Assembly: GCA_030524175.1 (NCBI GenBank)
Contig: JAUNHC010000002.1
Coordinates: 62,001-126,000, forward strand
Origin: Eubacteriales bacterium
GTDB lineage: Bacteria; Bacillota; Clostridia; Lachnospirales; Lachnospiraceae
Length of the DNA: 64,000 bases
Direction: 5' to 3'
A model generated the notes under the pieces. That model worked only from the letters and a program-made list of their open reading frames with translations. It was not told the DNA's origin and searched no databases. Position 1 is the stretch's first letter; each line of letters opens with the position of its first letter. Shown here one piece after another: positions 42,740-51,767 of the stretch. The position numbers and the translations under genes were made by a program.

Positions 42740-45427
42740 ATGGCAAAATTAAGGCCTAAGATTGTAAAATTGGCAAAGATGACAGGCGGTGTGGCGGGAG
42801 CCATGAATAAAATTGACGAGAAGGCACCGGAATACTATGCCCTCAATGCAGTAGTGTCAGACGATATGGCAGATGTGGCTTTGGTAATGGGCCTTCGTAA
42901 GCCCCGCACCTTTGAGTATATTGTGGAAAAATGCGGCAAAAGCAGGGAGGAAACAAAGCGTCTACTGGACAGGCTTGCCTACACAGGCGTGGTTAAGGTC
43001 TGGACAGATAAAAAAGATAAGAAAGACAGATATTTTGTGAATATTTTTGCCCCCGGTATGCTGGAGATGATGGTAAACAACAGAGAACAGCTTGCAGCCC
43101 ACCCGGAAATAGGCAAAGCCTTTGAAGAGTATACAAGAAAACGTCTGGCACCAATGGCGGCTTTATTCCCTGAAGGTATGGCCATGATGCGGGTGACTCC
43201 TGTGGAATCAGCGCTTAAGGATATCCCGGGGGTACAGCCGTGGGAAAGGCTTTCGTATTATCTCAATAAATATGATACTTTCAGTGTGTCAGACTGTTCC
43301 TGCCGGCAGTCAAGAAGAGTGCTCAATGAGGGATGCGGGCATCTGGAAAAGGAAATCTGTATTCAGATGGGGACAGGCGCAGAATATTATATACGTACCG
43401 GGCGGGGACGCCGGGTAAGCAGAGAAGAAGTAAAGGAAATTCTGAAGTTTGCAGAGGATAACGGATTAATGCATGAGATGCCGGCCACAGACGGACTGGG
43501 GGAATCTGCCGCTATCTGTAATTGCTGCGGATGTTCCTGCTTCTCTATGAGGATAGCCACTTTGTTCCGAACCCCGGACGCCATCCGTTCTAATTTTACG
43601 GCAGAGGTAAATCCACAGGACTGTGTGGCCTGCGGCCAATGCGTGGAAAATTGTCCCACAAATGCCTTAAAACTTGGCCAGAGACTGTGTGCTAAGAATC
43701 CTCTGCCCAGACCAGAAGAACCTACTGCCAGAGATCATGTGTGGGGAAAGAAAAACTGGAATATTGATTATCGTGAAAACCGTCAGGATGTAGCTGAGGA
43801 AGGAACTGCTCCATGTAAGACTGCCTGTCCTGCCCACATCAGTGTCCAGGGATATATTAAGCTTGCAGCTCAAGGCAAGTATAAAGAAGCTTTGGAACTG
43901 ATCAAAAAAGAAAATCCTTTCCCTGCTGTATGCGGACGTATCTGCCCTCATGGCTGTGAGGATGAATGTACAAGAGGAGATATCGATGAGCCTATTGCCA
44001 TTGATGAGATCAAGAAGTTTATTGCAGACAAGGAGCTTGATGGGGAAATACGCTATATTCCCAGGAAAAGATACCATCTCGGCAATAAGATAGCTGTCAT
44101 CGGCGGCGGTCCTGCAGGTCTTTCCTGTGCTTATTACCTGGCTGTTGATGATTACAAAGTAACAGTTTTTGAAAAGGAAGAAAAACCGGGCGGCATGTTA
44201 GCCCTTGGAATTCCTTCCTTCCGTCTGGAGAAGGATGTGCTGAATGCAGAGATTGATGTCCTGAAGGAAATGGGTGTGGAGTTCCGCACTGGTGTGGAAG
44301 TTGGAAAAGACGTTACACTTGACCAGCTTCGCAGCCAGGGGTACGAGGCTTTTTATATTGCCGTGGGTGCCCAGGACGGCAGGAGGCTGAATGTGGAAGG
44401 TGAAGATGCCCGGGGAGTCATATCCGGCGTGGAATTTCTGCGGGAAGTAAACCTTGGTCATGGACCCGGGTTATCCGGGAATACCGTGGTGATCGGCGGA
44501 GGCAATGTAGCTGTCGATGTGGCCCGTACGGCCACGAGACAGGGCGCAGAGAATGTGAAAATGTACTGTCTGGAGAGCCGGGCCGAAATGCCGGCCCTCC
44601 CGGAAGAACTTGAGGAGGCTGAGGCTGATAAGGTCCAATTCTGCAACGGATGGGGGCCGAAGAGAATCATTACGGAAGAGGGCAGAGTAACAGGCGTGGA
44701 ATTTATGCGGTGTATTTCTGTTTTTGATGAGAAGCATAATTTTGCACCTAAGTATGATGAAAAGGATACCGTAACGGTACCGGCTGATTTTGTACTGATT
44801 TCCATAGGACAGTCAATCCGGTGGGGAAATCTTCTGGAAGGTAGTAAGGTGAAATTGGGAAGAGGAAATACAGCTGTGGCTGACTCTCTTACATACCAGA
44901 CAGGGGAGCCGGATGTTTTCGTGGGCGGAGACTGTTGTACAGGTCCGAAATTTGCAATCCATGCCATTGCAGCAGGTAAGGAGGGAGCTATTTCTATCCA
45001 TCGTTATGTGCAGCCGGGGCAGACCTTGACACTTGGACGTGACAGAAGGAAGTATCACGCATTTGATAAAAATAATGTGGCTGTGGATCTGCAGAGTTTT
45101 GATAATACGCCGCGGCAGCGTCCTTTACATGCAGAGGAGAAGAAGGGCAGTTTCCGGGATGACCGCATGACATTTACAGAAGAGCAGATGAAAAAGGAAA
45201 CGGAGAGATGTCTGGGTTGCGGTGCTGTGCAGGTGGATTCTTATATGTGCGTAGGCTGCGGCATGTGTACCACAAAGTGTAAGTTTGATGCGATCCATCT
45301 GAAAAGAACAGGACGTTCCAAACCGGACCATTACGAGAAGCTTCCTATAAAAATTGCCGCAAATGCAGTGAAAAGAAGCGGAAAGATTGTAGGCTCTACT
45401 GTGAAAAATACCCGCAGAAAGGATTGA
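42740..45427 (+). CDS. Large Fe-S flavoprotein oxidoreductase fused to GltD-like domain
   Basis: ATG 42740 preferred, with GGGGTG just upstream; ATG 42728 is also possible. The 895-residue product has several parts: an N-terminal winged-helix-like region (PRTFEYIVEKCGKSREETKRL), Cys-rich stretches (SDCSCRQS, ICNCCGCSC), and a 4Fe-4S motif CVACGQCVENCP near residue 300. A GltD-type N-terminal domain follows (CKTACPAHISVQGYIK, CGRICPHGCEDEC), then FAD motif GGGPAG (about 452) and NAD(P) motif GGGNVA (about 583), and finally a C-terminal ferredoxin pair starting CVGCGMCTTKC. It should move electrons from NAD(P)H to an Fe-S acceptor. Location between hypB and hypA links it to a nickel enzyme, perhaps giving reductive activation; that is inference. 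Confidence 0.85.
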   Translation: MAKLRPKIVKLAKMTGGVAGAMNKIDEKAPEYYALNAVVSDDMADVALVMGLRKPRTFEYIVEKCGKSREETKRLLDRLAYTGVVKVWTDKKDKKDRYFVNIFAPGMLEMMVNNREQLAAHPEIGKAFEEYTRKRLAPMAALFPEGMAMMRVTPVESALKDIPGVQPWERLSYYLNKYDTFSVSDCSCRQSRRVLNEGCGHLEKEICIQMGTGAEYYIRTGRGRRVSREEVKEILKFAEDNGLMHEMPATDGLGESAAICNCCGCSCFSMRIATLFRTPDAIRSNFTAEVNPQDCVACGQCVENCPTNALKLGQRLCAKNPLPRPEEPTARDHVWGKKNWNIDYRENRQDVAEEGTAPCKTACPAHISVQGYIKLAAQGKYKEALELIKKENPFPAVCGRICPHGCEDECTRGDIDEPIAIDEIKKFIADKELDGEIRYIPRKRYHLGNKIAVIGGGPAGLSCAYYLAVDDYKVTVFEKEEKPGGMLALGIPSFRLEKDVLNAEIDVLKEMGVEFRTGVEVGKDVTLDQLRSQGYEAFYIAVGAQDGRRLNVEGEDARGVISGVEFLREVNLGHGPGLSGNTVVIGGGNVAVDVARTATRQGAENVKMYCLESRAEMPALPEELEEAEADKVQFCNGWGPKRIITEEGRVTGVEFMRCISVFDEKHNFAPKYDEKDTVTVPADFVLISIGQSIRWGNLLEGSKVKLGRGNTAVADSLTYQTGEPDVFVGGDCCTGPKFAIHAIAAGKEGAISIHRYVQPGQTLTLGRDRRKYHAFDKNNVAVDLQSFDNTPRQRPLHAEEKKGSFRDDRMTFTEEQMKKETERCLGCGAVQVDSYMCVGCGMCTTKCKFDAIHLKRTGRSKPDHYEKLPIKIAANAVKRSGKIVGSTVKNTRRKD

Positions 45428-45431
45428 GTCT

Positions 45432-45773
45432 ATGCATGAGCTGGGAATTCTTAATGCCATGGTGCATACAATTGAGGATATTGTCCGGGAGGAAGGTGCC
45501 GGGGAGGTAGAAAAGATCGTCCTGGAGGTAGGCCAGCTCTCAGGCATCGTTCCGGGATATCTGGAAGAGTGCTGGCCTGCGGCCCGTTATAAAACTTCTA
45601 TGGAGACCACAGAGCTTGAAATCCGGGTGGTTCCGGGAATGGTAAAATGTCGGGCCTGCGGCAGAATTTTTAATGCTGTGGAGTATGACATGAAATGTCC
45701 GGGATGTGCAGGGCAGGACATGGAAATCCTTTCAGGCAATGATCTGATCATCCAGGAAATTCTATGCACATAA
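45432..45773 (+). CDS. hypA: Nickel/zinc metallochaperone HypA
   Basis: ATG 45432 lies four bases after the previous stop. The 113-residue protein starts MHELGI, where Met1-His2-Glu3 forms the nickel site, and has the zinc ribbon CRACG...CPGC (about residues 74-97). Length and motifs are those of HypA/HybF. It passes nickel from HypB to the client enzyme. With hypB and the flavoprotein it forms a three-gene operon. The zinc ribbon reads CxxC-x(16)-CxxC with one further Cys near the C-terminus. Confidence 0.95.
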   Translation: MHELGILNAMVHTIEDIVREEGAGEVEKIVLEVGQLSGIVPGYLEECWPAARYKTSMETTELEIRVVPGMVKCRACGRIFNAVEYDMKCPGCAGQDMEILSGNDLIIQEILCT

Positions 45774-45774
45774 A

Positions 45775-45804
45775 ATCAGAGCCGCCCATAAACAGGCGGC
45801 TCTG
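45775..45804. terminator. Terminator hairpin between hypA and convergent gene
   Basis: CAGAGCCGCC pairs perfectly with GGCGGCTCTG over an eight-base loop. A T-run (ATTTTAT) follows on the minus strand; none follows on the plus strand. It most likely ends the minus-strand secreted-protein gene and may slow the hyp transcript. Confidence 0.7.
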
Positions 45805-45828
45805 GAATTCTAAAAATATGTTTTACTA

Positions 45829-47463
45829 TCAGCTTTCTTCATAATCATCATACAGGTATTCGTCATCATACAGATATCCATCTTCTGAAGGGGAAAGACT
45901 TGCTTCCAAAGAGGCTTCAAGCTGTAATACCAGTTCCTCAGGAACGCCGGCCTGCCGGAGATTATCAAAAATTTTGTCAAAGCTTAAAGCCTCGGCAAAG
46001 GCAACTCCGTCTTCATCGGCTGCTGTATCGTAAACCTTGTCAGATTCTGTGATTTCAGGAATAACCATGTCACTGCCTACGATGGAGTCAATCTTTATGG
46101 TTCCAAGGACTGCGCCGGCACTTGTGACGGAAAGTGAAATGGTAGAATTGTTTTTCTGTGATGCAAAATCAGCGATAAGGCTGAAGTTAGATAATATGTT
46201 GTAGGTTTCTTCATCTGCGATCCCCGGCAGCGGTGTGATCGTATAGGTTACATTGCCGTATCCTTCTTTTGCTGACGCCAGATCATGATTTTCCATTTCA
46301 ATGGAAATGAGAGGCTGTGAATCGGAATACAGATAATAAGTTCCCGTCATTGTATTATCAGTGATATTACCGCTTCCGGTCAGAGACAACCGGCTGTCTT
46401 CTGAGGCAAAATCAAGAAGATATTCATATTTTCCATCTTGCTGAGGCATCTGCCATGTGATGACAGGATCAGTACCTGTACTGTCTGTCACTGAGAACTG
46501 ACGTCCTACGATAACGTCATCCTCGGATACCCATATCTTGCTTGAAATGTATGAGTTATTTTCAGGGTCATATTCTGAGGTTCTTATGTCTGTGAGTGAA
46601 TCATCAATCCCATTCAGAAAATTCTGATATAAATTCTGTGCATTAGGGATGGTTTCCTCCCATGCGGTGAGAACTTCTTTTAACTCAGCATCTTCTTTGG
46701 CAGTTGTGAGGATATCTTCCGCCAAGGTGTAAAGTTCCTCCGGATTAAGCCGTCCTTCATAGACCGTGCATTCTTGAGTGATATCCTCAAGAGTAAGAAC
46801 TTCTTCACTGCTTGAGGTGTCAGAAATATGATCGATGATAAGATTTCCGTAACGGTTAACAAGGGTGTCAACGATTGATACCTGAGGCATATAGTCACCC
46901 ATATTCATAATGAATTCCATGTACTGCTCAAGCTGTGCCGTGGAAATCTCGTCATATACAGGTGACGGATTACCGTCCTCATCATAAGTGTGCACATCCA
47001 TATCAGCCTTAACATAACCATCGAAAAGCTCTGGTATTTTAATATGGTTAAGCTGCTCATAGAAATCCAGGTATGACTGTAAATTACAGATTTGTGTGTC
47101 ATTTAATACCAAATTCATGTCCACACCTTCAACGCCGCCCTGGAAAAGCACCTTGGTCTTCAATTCCAGTTTATTCAGCCATGAAAAATCAGCAGCAGTC
47201 AAAAGACTCAGCATAGAACGTCCTGCATCCTCCAGCTGGACAGAAAAATTTGCTTGTGCCCCTGTGCTGATAGCTTTATATTCTTCTACTAAGTTTTCAT
47301 AACTTTTCGGCAGGTTCTCTATTGCTTTTGAAAAAGCTTTTTTCTCTTCTTCCTGATAGGAACCTGCTCCGAATACCACAGCAGAGCCGGCGCTAAGTGT
47401 GAGGGCAGCGGCTGTAAAAACTGCTGCTGATTTCTTGAAATACGATTTTAATTTCTTGTGCAT
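45829..47463 (-). CDS. Secreted protein of unknown function
   Basis: ATG 47463 on the minus strand is seven bases after AAAGGAGG; ATG 47469 abuts it. The 544-residue product has a signal peptide (KSYFKKSAAVFTAAALTLSAGSAVVFGA, residues about 5-32) and no membrane anchor or lipobox. The mature part is acidic with Asn/Ser-rich strands (TGSGNITDNTMTGTYYLYSD) and ends in an acidic, Tyr-rich tail (DDEYLYDDYEES). The layout is that of large extracytoplasmic proteins common in Lachnospiraceae. I do not recognise a catalytic motif. It is a single gene with its own promoter region between 47464 and 47630. Confidence 0.75.
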   Translation of the reverse strand: MHKKLKSYFKKSAAVFTAAALTLSAGSAVVFGAGSYQEEEKKAFSKAIENLPKSYENLVEEYKAISTGAQANFSVQLEDAGRSMLSLLTAADFSWLNKLELKTKVLFQGGVEGVDMNLVLNDTQICNLQSYLDFYEQLNHIKIPELFDGYVKADMDVHTYDEDGNPSPVYDEISTAQLEQYMEFIMNMGDYMPQVSIVDTLVNRYGNLIIDHISDTSSSEEVLTLEDITQECTVYEGRLNPEELYTLAEDILTTAKEDAELKEVLTAWEETIPNAQNLYQNFLNGIDDSLTDIRTSEYDPENNSYISSKIWVSEDDVIVGRQFSVTDSTGTDPVITWQMPQQDGKYEYLLDFASEDSRLSLTGSGNITDNTMTGTYYLYSDSQPLISIEMENHDLASAKEGYGNVTYTITPLPGIADEETYNILSNFSLIADFASQKNNSTISLSVTSAGAVLGTIKIDSIVGSDMVIPEITESDKVYDTAADEDGVAFAEALSFDKIFDNLRQAGVPEELVLQLEASLEASLSPSEDGYLYDDEYLYDDYEES

Positions 47464-47631
47464 TGTCATTCCTCCTTTTTTGAGCATCAATAAATAATAT
47501 ATACATTCATAATTTTTAGAATATACTGAAAGTATATCATAAAATCCATCATTATTCTACAAAAAATAATGTAATATTACAAAATCCCCCTGAAAGTGTC
47601 ATTGTAATACAAAACACTTAAAACAATTAAA

Positions 47632-47669
47632 GGGCAAAAGGACGCGTAAACCAGCTACGCGCCCTTTTT
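47632..47669. terminator. Hairpin with T-runs on both strands
   Basis: GGACGCGT and ACGCGCCC pair with one mismatch, flanked by AAAAGG and CCCTTTTT. On the minus strand it directly follows the stop of a 40-codon membrane-protein gene, which supports that gene being real. Confidence 0.65.
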
Positions 47670-47684
47670 CATGAGAAGTTATTT

Positions 47685-47807
47685 TTAAATTCTTTTCAGA
47701 TATCTTTTTTCTATAAAATTCAGGATGCCGTAAAGTATAGTAGCGATGATACACAGGATTACAATGGACATCAGCACCCAGGTAAGTTTAAAGAGATATG
47801 CGTGCAT
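47685..47807 (-). CDS. Small membrane protein, 40 residues
   Basis: A minus-strand frame from ATG 47807 to TAA at 47685 encodes one strong hydrophobic helix (LTWVLMSIVILCIIATILYGIL) followed by a basic amphipathic tail (NFIEKRYLKRI). The Tyr/Trp boundary residues and positive tail are those of a genuine single-pass peptide with the tail inside. A terminator hairpin follows 15-20 bases after the stop. The ribosome site is weak: GGGAG lies about 15 bases upstream, and a TTG five codons earlier is an alternative. Function unknown. It would be missed by length cut-offs. Confidence 0.5.
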   Translation of the reverse strand: MHAYLFKLTWVLMSIVILCIIATILYGILNFIEKRYLKRI

Positions 47808-47866
47808 TATGAAACTTAACAAGCTCCCTGGCATAAGGTATAAAGAGTCAGTTAGAGGTAACGCCC

Positions 47867-48025
47867 ATGATCAGTGAAGAAAAGAATCCACACACAATGC
47901 CTTCTTCCGAACAGGAAAAACAGATAATGAAGAAAGTTGCTGAAGTTCTTGCCTTGGAGGGCTTGATTTCTCCCGGGGAAAAGGCCACACTGTTCCTGCA
48001 TATCAGGGAGTCTGCGGGGTTATGA
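47867..48025 (+). CDS. Small ORF coupled to serine recombinase
   Basis: ATG 47867 lies eight bases after AGAGGT. The 52-residue acidic helical product (KQIMKKVAEVLALEGLISPGEKATLFLHIRES) ends TTATGA, overlapping the recombinase ATG by four bases, a sign of translational coupling. Small ORFs of this kind commonly precede stand-alone recombinases in Firmicutes, where they may act as a control or direction factor. It has no recognised domain. Confidence 0.7.
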   Translation: MISEEKNPHTMPSSEQEKQIMKKVAEVLALEGLISPGEKATLFLHIRESAGL

Positions 48026-49860
48026 GTCTGCGGGCGGTGATCTATGCACGGTGCAGTACAGAGGAAGAGAGTCAGAAGGATGCCCTGGTGAAGCAGGCAG
48101 CAGAGGCAAGAGAGTGCGTGGAAAAAAAGGGCTGGATACTTGTGGATTCCTATATTGAAAGTAAATCAGGGACCAGTACGAAGGGAAGGTGTGAGTATAA
48201 CCGTCTTTATGATGACTTATGCAAGAATAAATTTGATATTATTGTCATTAAGTCCCAGGACAGACTTATGCGAAACACTAAGGACTGGTATCTGTTTGTG
48301 GATCGGCTCACTGTATTTTCAAAACGTCTTTATATTTATATTGAGCAGAAGTTTTACACGGCAGATGACTCTCTGCTCACAGGAATCAAGGCAATCCTGG
48401 CAGAGGATTACAGCCGTGAGCTAAGTAAGAAGATAAATAACGCCCATTATAACAGACAGAAAAACGGCGGAACGGTGCTTTTGACCAATAATACTTACGG
48501 ATACAGGAAAATGCCGGACAAAAGTGTGGTCATCGAGGAAGGGGAGGCCTGTATAAAGCGCCGTATGTATGAATTGTGTGCAGCAGGATATGGCAGCAGG
48601 ACCATTGCCAACATTCTTAAAGCAGAAGGTATATTAAACCGGAGAGGGAATCCTTTCAGCGACGGAGATATCCGCAGAATGATACGGAATCCTTTGAACA
48701 AAGGAACTGCAGTGATGCGTCGTGCACATTATGACTTTGATTCCCGGAAGCATGTGAAAGTACCGGAGGAAGAGCAGTTTGTATATGAAAATAAAGTTCC
48801 GGCTATTGTGTCGGCTGAATTATGGCAGCTTGCAAACGATGCCATTTCCCGAAGGGCTGTAAATTGTAAAAACAGGAAAATCCAAAAATATGGGAAAAAC
48901 CCGGGGAAGACAAAATTCAGCGGAAAAATAGTGTGCGGTATCTGCGGCGGTGTTTTTTACAGGACTACAAGGCGCACTGGTAAGGACGGTGCCAGGGTAT
49001 ACGAATGGAAATGCAGCACCTATCTTCAAGGAGGAAAAAGAACAACACCCCAATCTTCAGATTCCTTAAACCAAGCAGAAAGCAGTATCAGGTCAGGCTG
49101 CTCAAATATACATTTAAAGGAAGATAAGCTTAATGAAATTTTATGGGAACAAGGCGCACAAAAAAATGGAATTGACTGGTGTGAAATTACTTGTAAGGTA
49201 TTGAAACTATTGAAAAAAATAATGGACGAAAATAGTCATGAAACAGAGCTGGACCGAAGCATCCGGCAGCGGGAACAGGTTAAGGCGCAGATAAATACTT
49301 TGTTAGCCAAGCTTTTGGACGGGGTGATTTCTGATGAAGTATACAGGGCAAAACAAAGAGAATTGGAGAATAGTCTGGATATCATTCAGGAGAAAATCAA
49401 GAGCCTGAAGAAAAAAAATCAACAAAACAATCTGCAGGAAATAAGGATTACTGAAATTGAAAAATATTTAAAGGAAGAAGGGGGGCTGCAGAAGGCAGCA
49501 TTAGCCTGGATGCTGGATGGCACAGAGAAAATTTTGGTTTATCCTGACCATTTGGATATGATCTTCAGTACAAGGGATAAGGTCCAGGAAGGAGGGATAG
49601 AGAGCAGAGAATTCAAACATAGAACCAGGGTGGAATTGGGGAATACATTTGATTATCTGGGTCAGAAACGGGAAGAGAGAGAAGCAGTGGCGGAATTGAT
49701 AAAAGAAAATCCCCAGATAACGGTTAAGCAGATAGCACAAACCCTTAATATAACCTTGTCGGGAGCTAACTACAGAATCAAGGTGCTGAAAAAAGAAGGC
49801 AGGATAAGGTTTCAGCGGGTGAACGGAAAGGGACAGTGGGAAACTTTGGATACTTGCTGA
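48022..49860 (+). CDS. Large serine recombinase with C-terminal winged-helix domain
   Basis: ATG 48022 overlaps the preceding small ORF. Of 612 residues, the N-terminal resolvase domain has the catalytic Ser in VIYARCSTEEE (Ser12) and the active-site Arg residues in KSQDRLMRNTKDW. A recombinase domain follows (NTYGYRKMPDKS to NPLNKGTAVMRR), then a zinc ribbon (CGICGGVFYR ... WKCST ... GCSN), a coiled coil (about 400-480) and an unusual C-terminal winged helix (VKQIAQTLNITLSGANYRIKVLKKEGRI). Such enzymes integrate and excise mobile elements. No phage, conjugation or IS genes adjoin it, so it is either a remnant, a domesticated recombinase, or acts on a DNA segment not obvious here. Confidence 0.93.
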   Translation: MSLRAVIYARCSTEEESQKDALVKQAAEARECVEKKGWILVDSYIESKSGTSTKGRCEYNRLYDDLCKNKFDIIVIKSQDRLMRNTKDWYLFVDRLTVFSKRLYIYIEQKFYTADDSLLTGIKAILAEDYSRELSKKINNAHYNRQKNGGTVLLTNNTYGYRKMPDKSVVIEEGEACIKRRMYELCAAGYGSRTIANILKAEGILNRRGNPFSDGDIRRMIRNPLNKGTAVMRRAHYDFDSRKHVKVPEEEQFVYENKVPAIVSAELWQLANDAISRRAVNCKNRKIQKYGKNPGKTKFSGKIVCGICGGVFYRTTRRTGKDGARVYEWKCSTYLQGGKRTTPQSSDSLNQAESSIRSGCSNIHLKEDKLNEILWEQGAQKNGIDWCEITCKVLKLLKKIMDENSHETELDRSIRQREQVKAQINTLLAKLLDGVISDEVYRAKQRELENSLDIIQEKIKSLKKKNQQNNLQEIRITEIEKYLKEEGGLQKAALAWMLDGTEKILVYPDHLDMIFSTRDKVQEGGIESREFKHRTRVELGNTFDYLGQKREEREAVAELIKENPQITVKQIAQTLNITLSGANYRIKVLKKEGRIRFQRVNGKGQWETLDTC

Positions 49861-49944
49861 TTGGTTATCATTTGTAACAGTGCAGGACTGACGGAATGGT
49901 TATTGTTTTTTTTCTACGGTAAAGAATTGGATTTTTCTTACATC

Positions 49945-49973
49945 TTGATAGCAGATGCTGGAAATGTTATACT
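49945..49973 (+). promoter_or_regulatory. Promoter of the DUF362 gene
   Basis: TTGATA, 17 bases, TATACT with TG and one base before the -10 (extended). The start codon is about 65 bases downstream. The strength of this match separates the DUF362 gene from the recombinase. Confidence 0.75.
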
Positions 49974-50038
49974 AAGTCAATGCAGAAGAAGTGTTTTAAA
50001 CTTGAATGTGAGACACAGTAATTACCGGGAGATTAACA

Positions 50039-51682
50039 ATGAAAGAGTACGTTGTAATAACAAAGGCACCAAAAATGGATTTCCGCAGGGATTATGTATC
50101 GCTGCCGAAAAACTACGGTACACAGCAGTATTACCAGCGGCAGGATATAAAAGCAATATATAAAATGGTGTATGATAATCTTGATCAGCTAAATGAAAAA
50201 AACAATTTTGTATCCAAGCTCAGAACATATGAGAAGATACTGGTGAAGCCGAATCTTGTATCAGTATACCATAACAGCGGCATGGAGGAATCGGATTACC
50301 CTGAATCCACGGACCCTCGTGTTTTTGAAGCCGTGATTTCTTATATAAAGCAGTATCATGACAAGATCGTGATCGTAGAGTCTTCCGGCAAGCCTATGCC
50401 TACAAGGACCAGTTTTAAGGTTGCAGGCTATGACAGGATTGCCAGGCATCACAATGTAGGGCTGGTGGCATTGGAAACCTGTCCTGTGGTCCGTTATATG
50501 CTTCCCAAGGCAGAAGTTATGAAAGAAGTCTATATTCCGCAGATATTTAAAGAGGCTGTGGAAGGCCGTGCCTTTTACATATCTGTTCCGAAGCTGAAAA
50601 CAAATCTTTATACGCAGGTTACCCTGGGTTTCAAAAATGCCATGGGTGCCATTCCTTATGCAATGCGTGAGAGAAACCACAATTACTATATAAATAAAAA
50701 GCTGGCAGATTTATTGTATCTGATCAAACCGGATCTGATTTTTATTGACGGACTCATTGGCGGGGAGGGAAATACCCCTGCGCCTGTGGACCCTGTGGAT
50801 TCTCATGTGGTGATCTCCGGAACAAATGCCGTTGCAGTGGACAGCGTTGGCACCCGTATCATGGGCCTTGACCCAGAGCAGGTTCCTCTGATGAATGAGG
50901 CGGTAAAGAGAGGATTTGATGCAGAAGAGACAGAAATAGTAGGGGAGATGCCCCGGTATCATTTCCGCCGTGCCAACCCATCTTTAATGGATGAAGAGTT
51001 TAAAAATACCTTTCCCAACATTCTGGTGCTGGCAGGGCACAATCTGCCTCATGCACCTAAGGTAGAAGATCCGTATCAGGTAACCCCGGAGATGGCAAGA
51101 GAGTTAGAGATGGCCTGTGACGGGGGATGTCTGGCAGCTTTGCGGTCAGGCTTTGATTATGTGATTTACGCCCCGAAGAAAGACTATACAGTTCCTCTTG
51201 TGATCATAATAGGGGGCGGTGTTAAATGCGGGAAAGAGCGCTACTGGTTTGACAGGAAGGGAAAACCTTATACAGAGTCTGAAATACGGAATATGGAACT
51301 GCCCCTGATGACAGTGGGAAACTGTGCCAAAATCCTTGACAGTGCGGCGAAATATAAAACTCCGGGCTGCTGCAGTCCCTCTGTCTGTATGCTGGCGGCA
51401 ACGGCTGCCATGAAGATCCCTTTTCCTCTATTGTCGGTTAAGAATAAAGCTGTGGTTCATTTTGGAATCCATGTACTGTCTATGGCCCTTCACCGTGCAG
51501 CATTAAGCCTGATGGGAAAATGGGTGGACTGCCCCTCTCTGCACCAGGACAAAATATATCCCATTCCTAAGCTTCCGGCAGAAAAGAACCGGGAGGATTA
51601 TATTGAGTGGCCTCTTCCCAAAATGGATTTTCATACCCGGAGAAAAATGGCGGGAGATCAGCTGAGAATTTTAAAATTGTAG
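50039..51682 (+). CDS. DUF362 domain-containing protein
   Basis: ATG 50039 is preceded by GGGAG. The 547-residue protein has the DUF362 pattern in its first two thirds: KILVKPNLVS, IVIVESSGKP, VPKLKTNLYTQVTLGFKNAMG, FIDGLIGGEGNTP and VAVDSVGTRIMGLDP. DUF362 proteins are common in anaerobes, often joined to ferredoxins; here no CxxCxxC motif is visible, though Cys residues cluster in YKTPGCCSPSVC. The biochemical role is not established. It stands alone with its own promoter and terminator. Confidence 0.8.
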   Translation: MKEYVVITKAPKMDFRRDYVSLPKNYGTQQYYQRQDIKAIYKMVYDNLDQLNEKNNFVSKLRTYEKILVKPNLVSVYHNSGMEESDYPESTDPRVFEAVISYIKQYHDKIVIVESSGKPMPTRTSFKVAGYDRIARHHNVGLVALETCPVVRYMLPKAEVMKEVYIPQIFKEAVEGRAFYISVPKLKTNLYTQVTLGFKNAMGAIPYAMRERNHNYYINKKLADLLYLIKPDLIFIDGLIGGEGNTPAPVDPVDSHVVISGTNAVAVDSVGTRIMGLDPEQVPLMNEAVKRGFDAEETEIVGEMPRYHFRRANPSLMDEEFKNTFPNILVLAGHNLPHAPKVEDPYQVTPEMARELEMACDGGCLAALRSGFDYVIYAPKKDYTVPLVIIIGGGVKCGKERYWFDRKGKPYTESEIRNMELPLMTVGNCAKILDSAAKYKTPGCCSPSVCMLAATAAMKIPFPLLSVKNKAVVHFGIHVLSMALHRAALSLMGKWVDCPSLHQDKIYPIPKLPAEKNREDYIEWPLPKMDFHTRRKMAGDQLRILKL

Positions 51683-51707
51683 GCAATATATGTAAAAACA
51701 ACACGAA

Positions 51708-51751
51708 AAAACCAGACCCTCATCCCATAAGGATCGTAAGGTCTGGTTTTT
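51708..51751. terminator. Bidirectional intrinsic terminator
   Basis: AAAACCAGACC pairs perfectly with GGTCTGGTTTT over a 21-base loop, with A and T runs on either side. It serves the DUF362 gene and the convergent GGDEF-EAL gene. Confidence 0.85.
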
Positions 51752-51767
51752 ACATGGTTTAAATGTA

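Noticed and set aside
42050..45773. Hydrogenase maturation cluster
   Set aside because: Only hypA and hypB are present and no hydrogenase subunit or hypC-F is found, so a hydrogenase locus is not claimed.
47867..49860. Prophage or integrative element around the serine recombinase
   Set aside because: No capsid, terminase, conjugation or replication genes lie on either side and no attachment repeats could be recognised by eye.
49861..50163. Frame directly after the recombinase, overlapping the DUF362 start
   Set aside because: It has no ribosome site and contains the strong promoter of the DUF362 gene.
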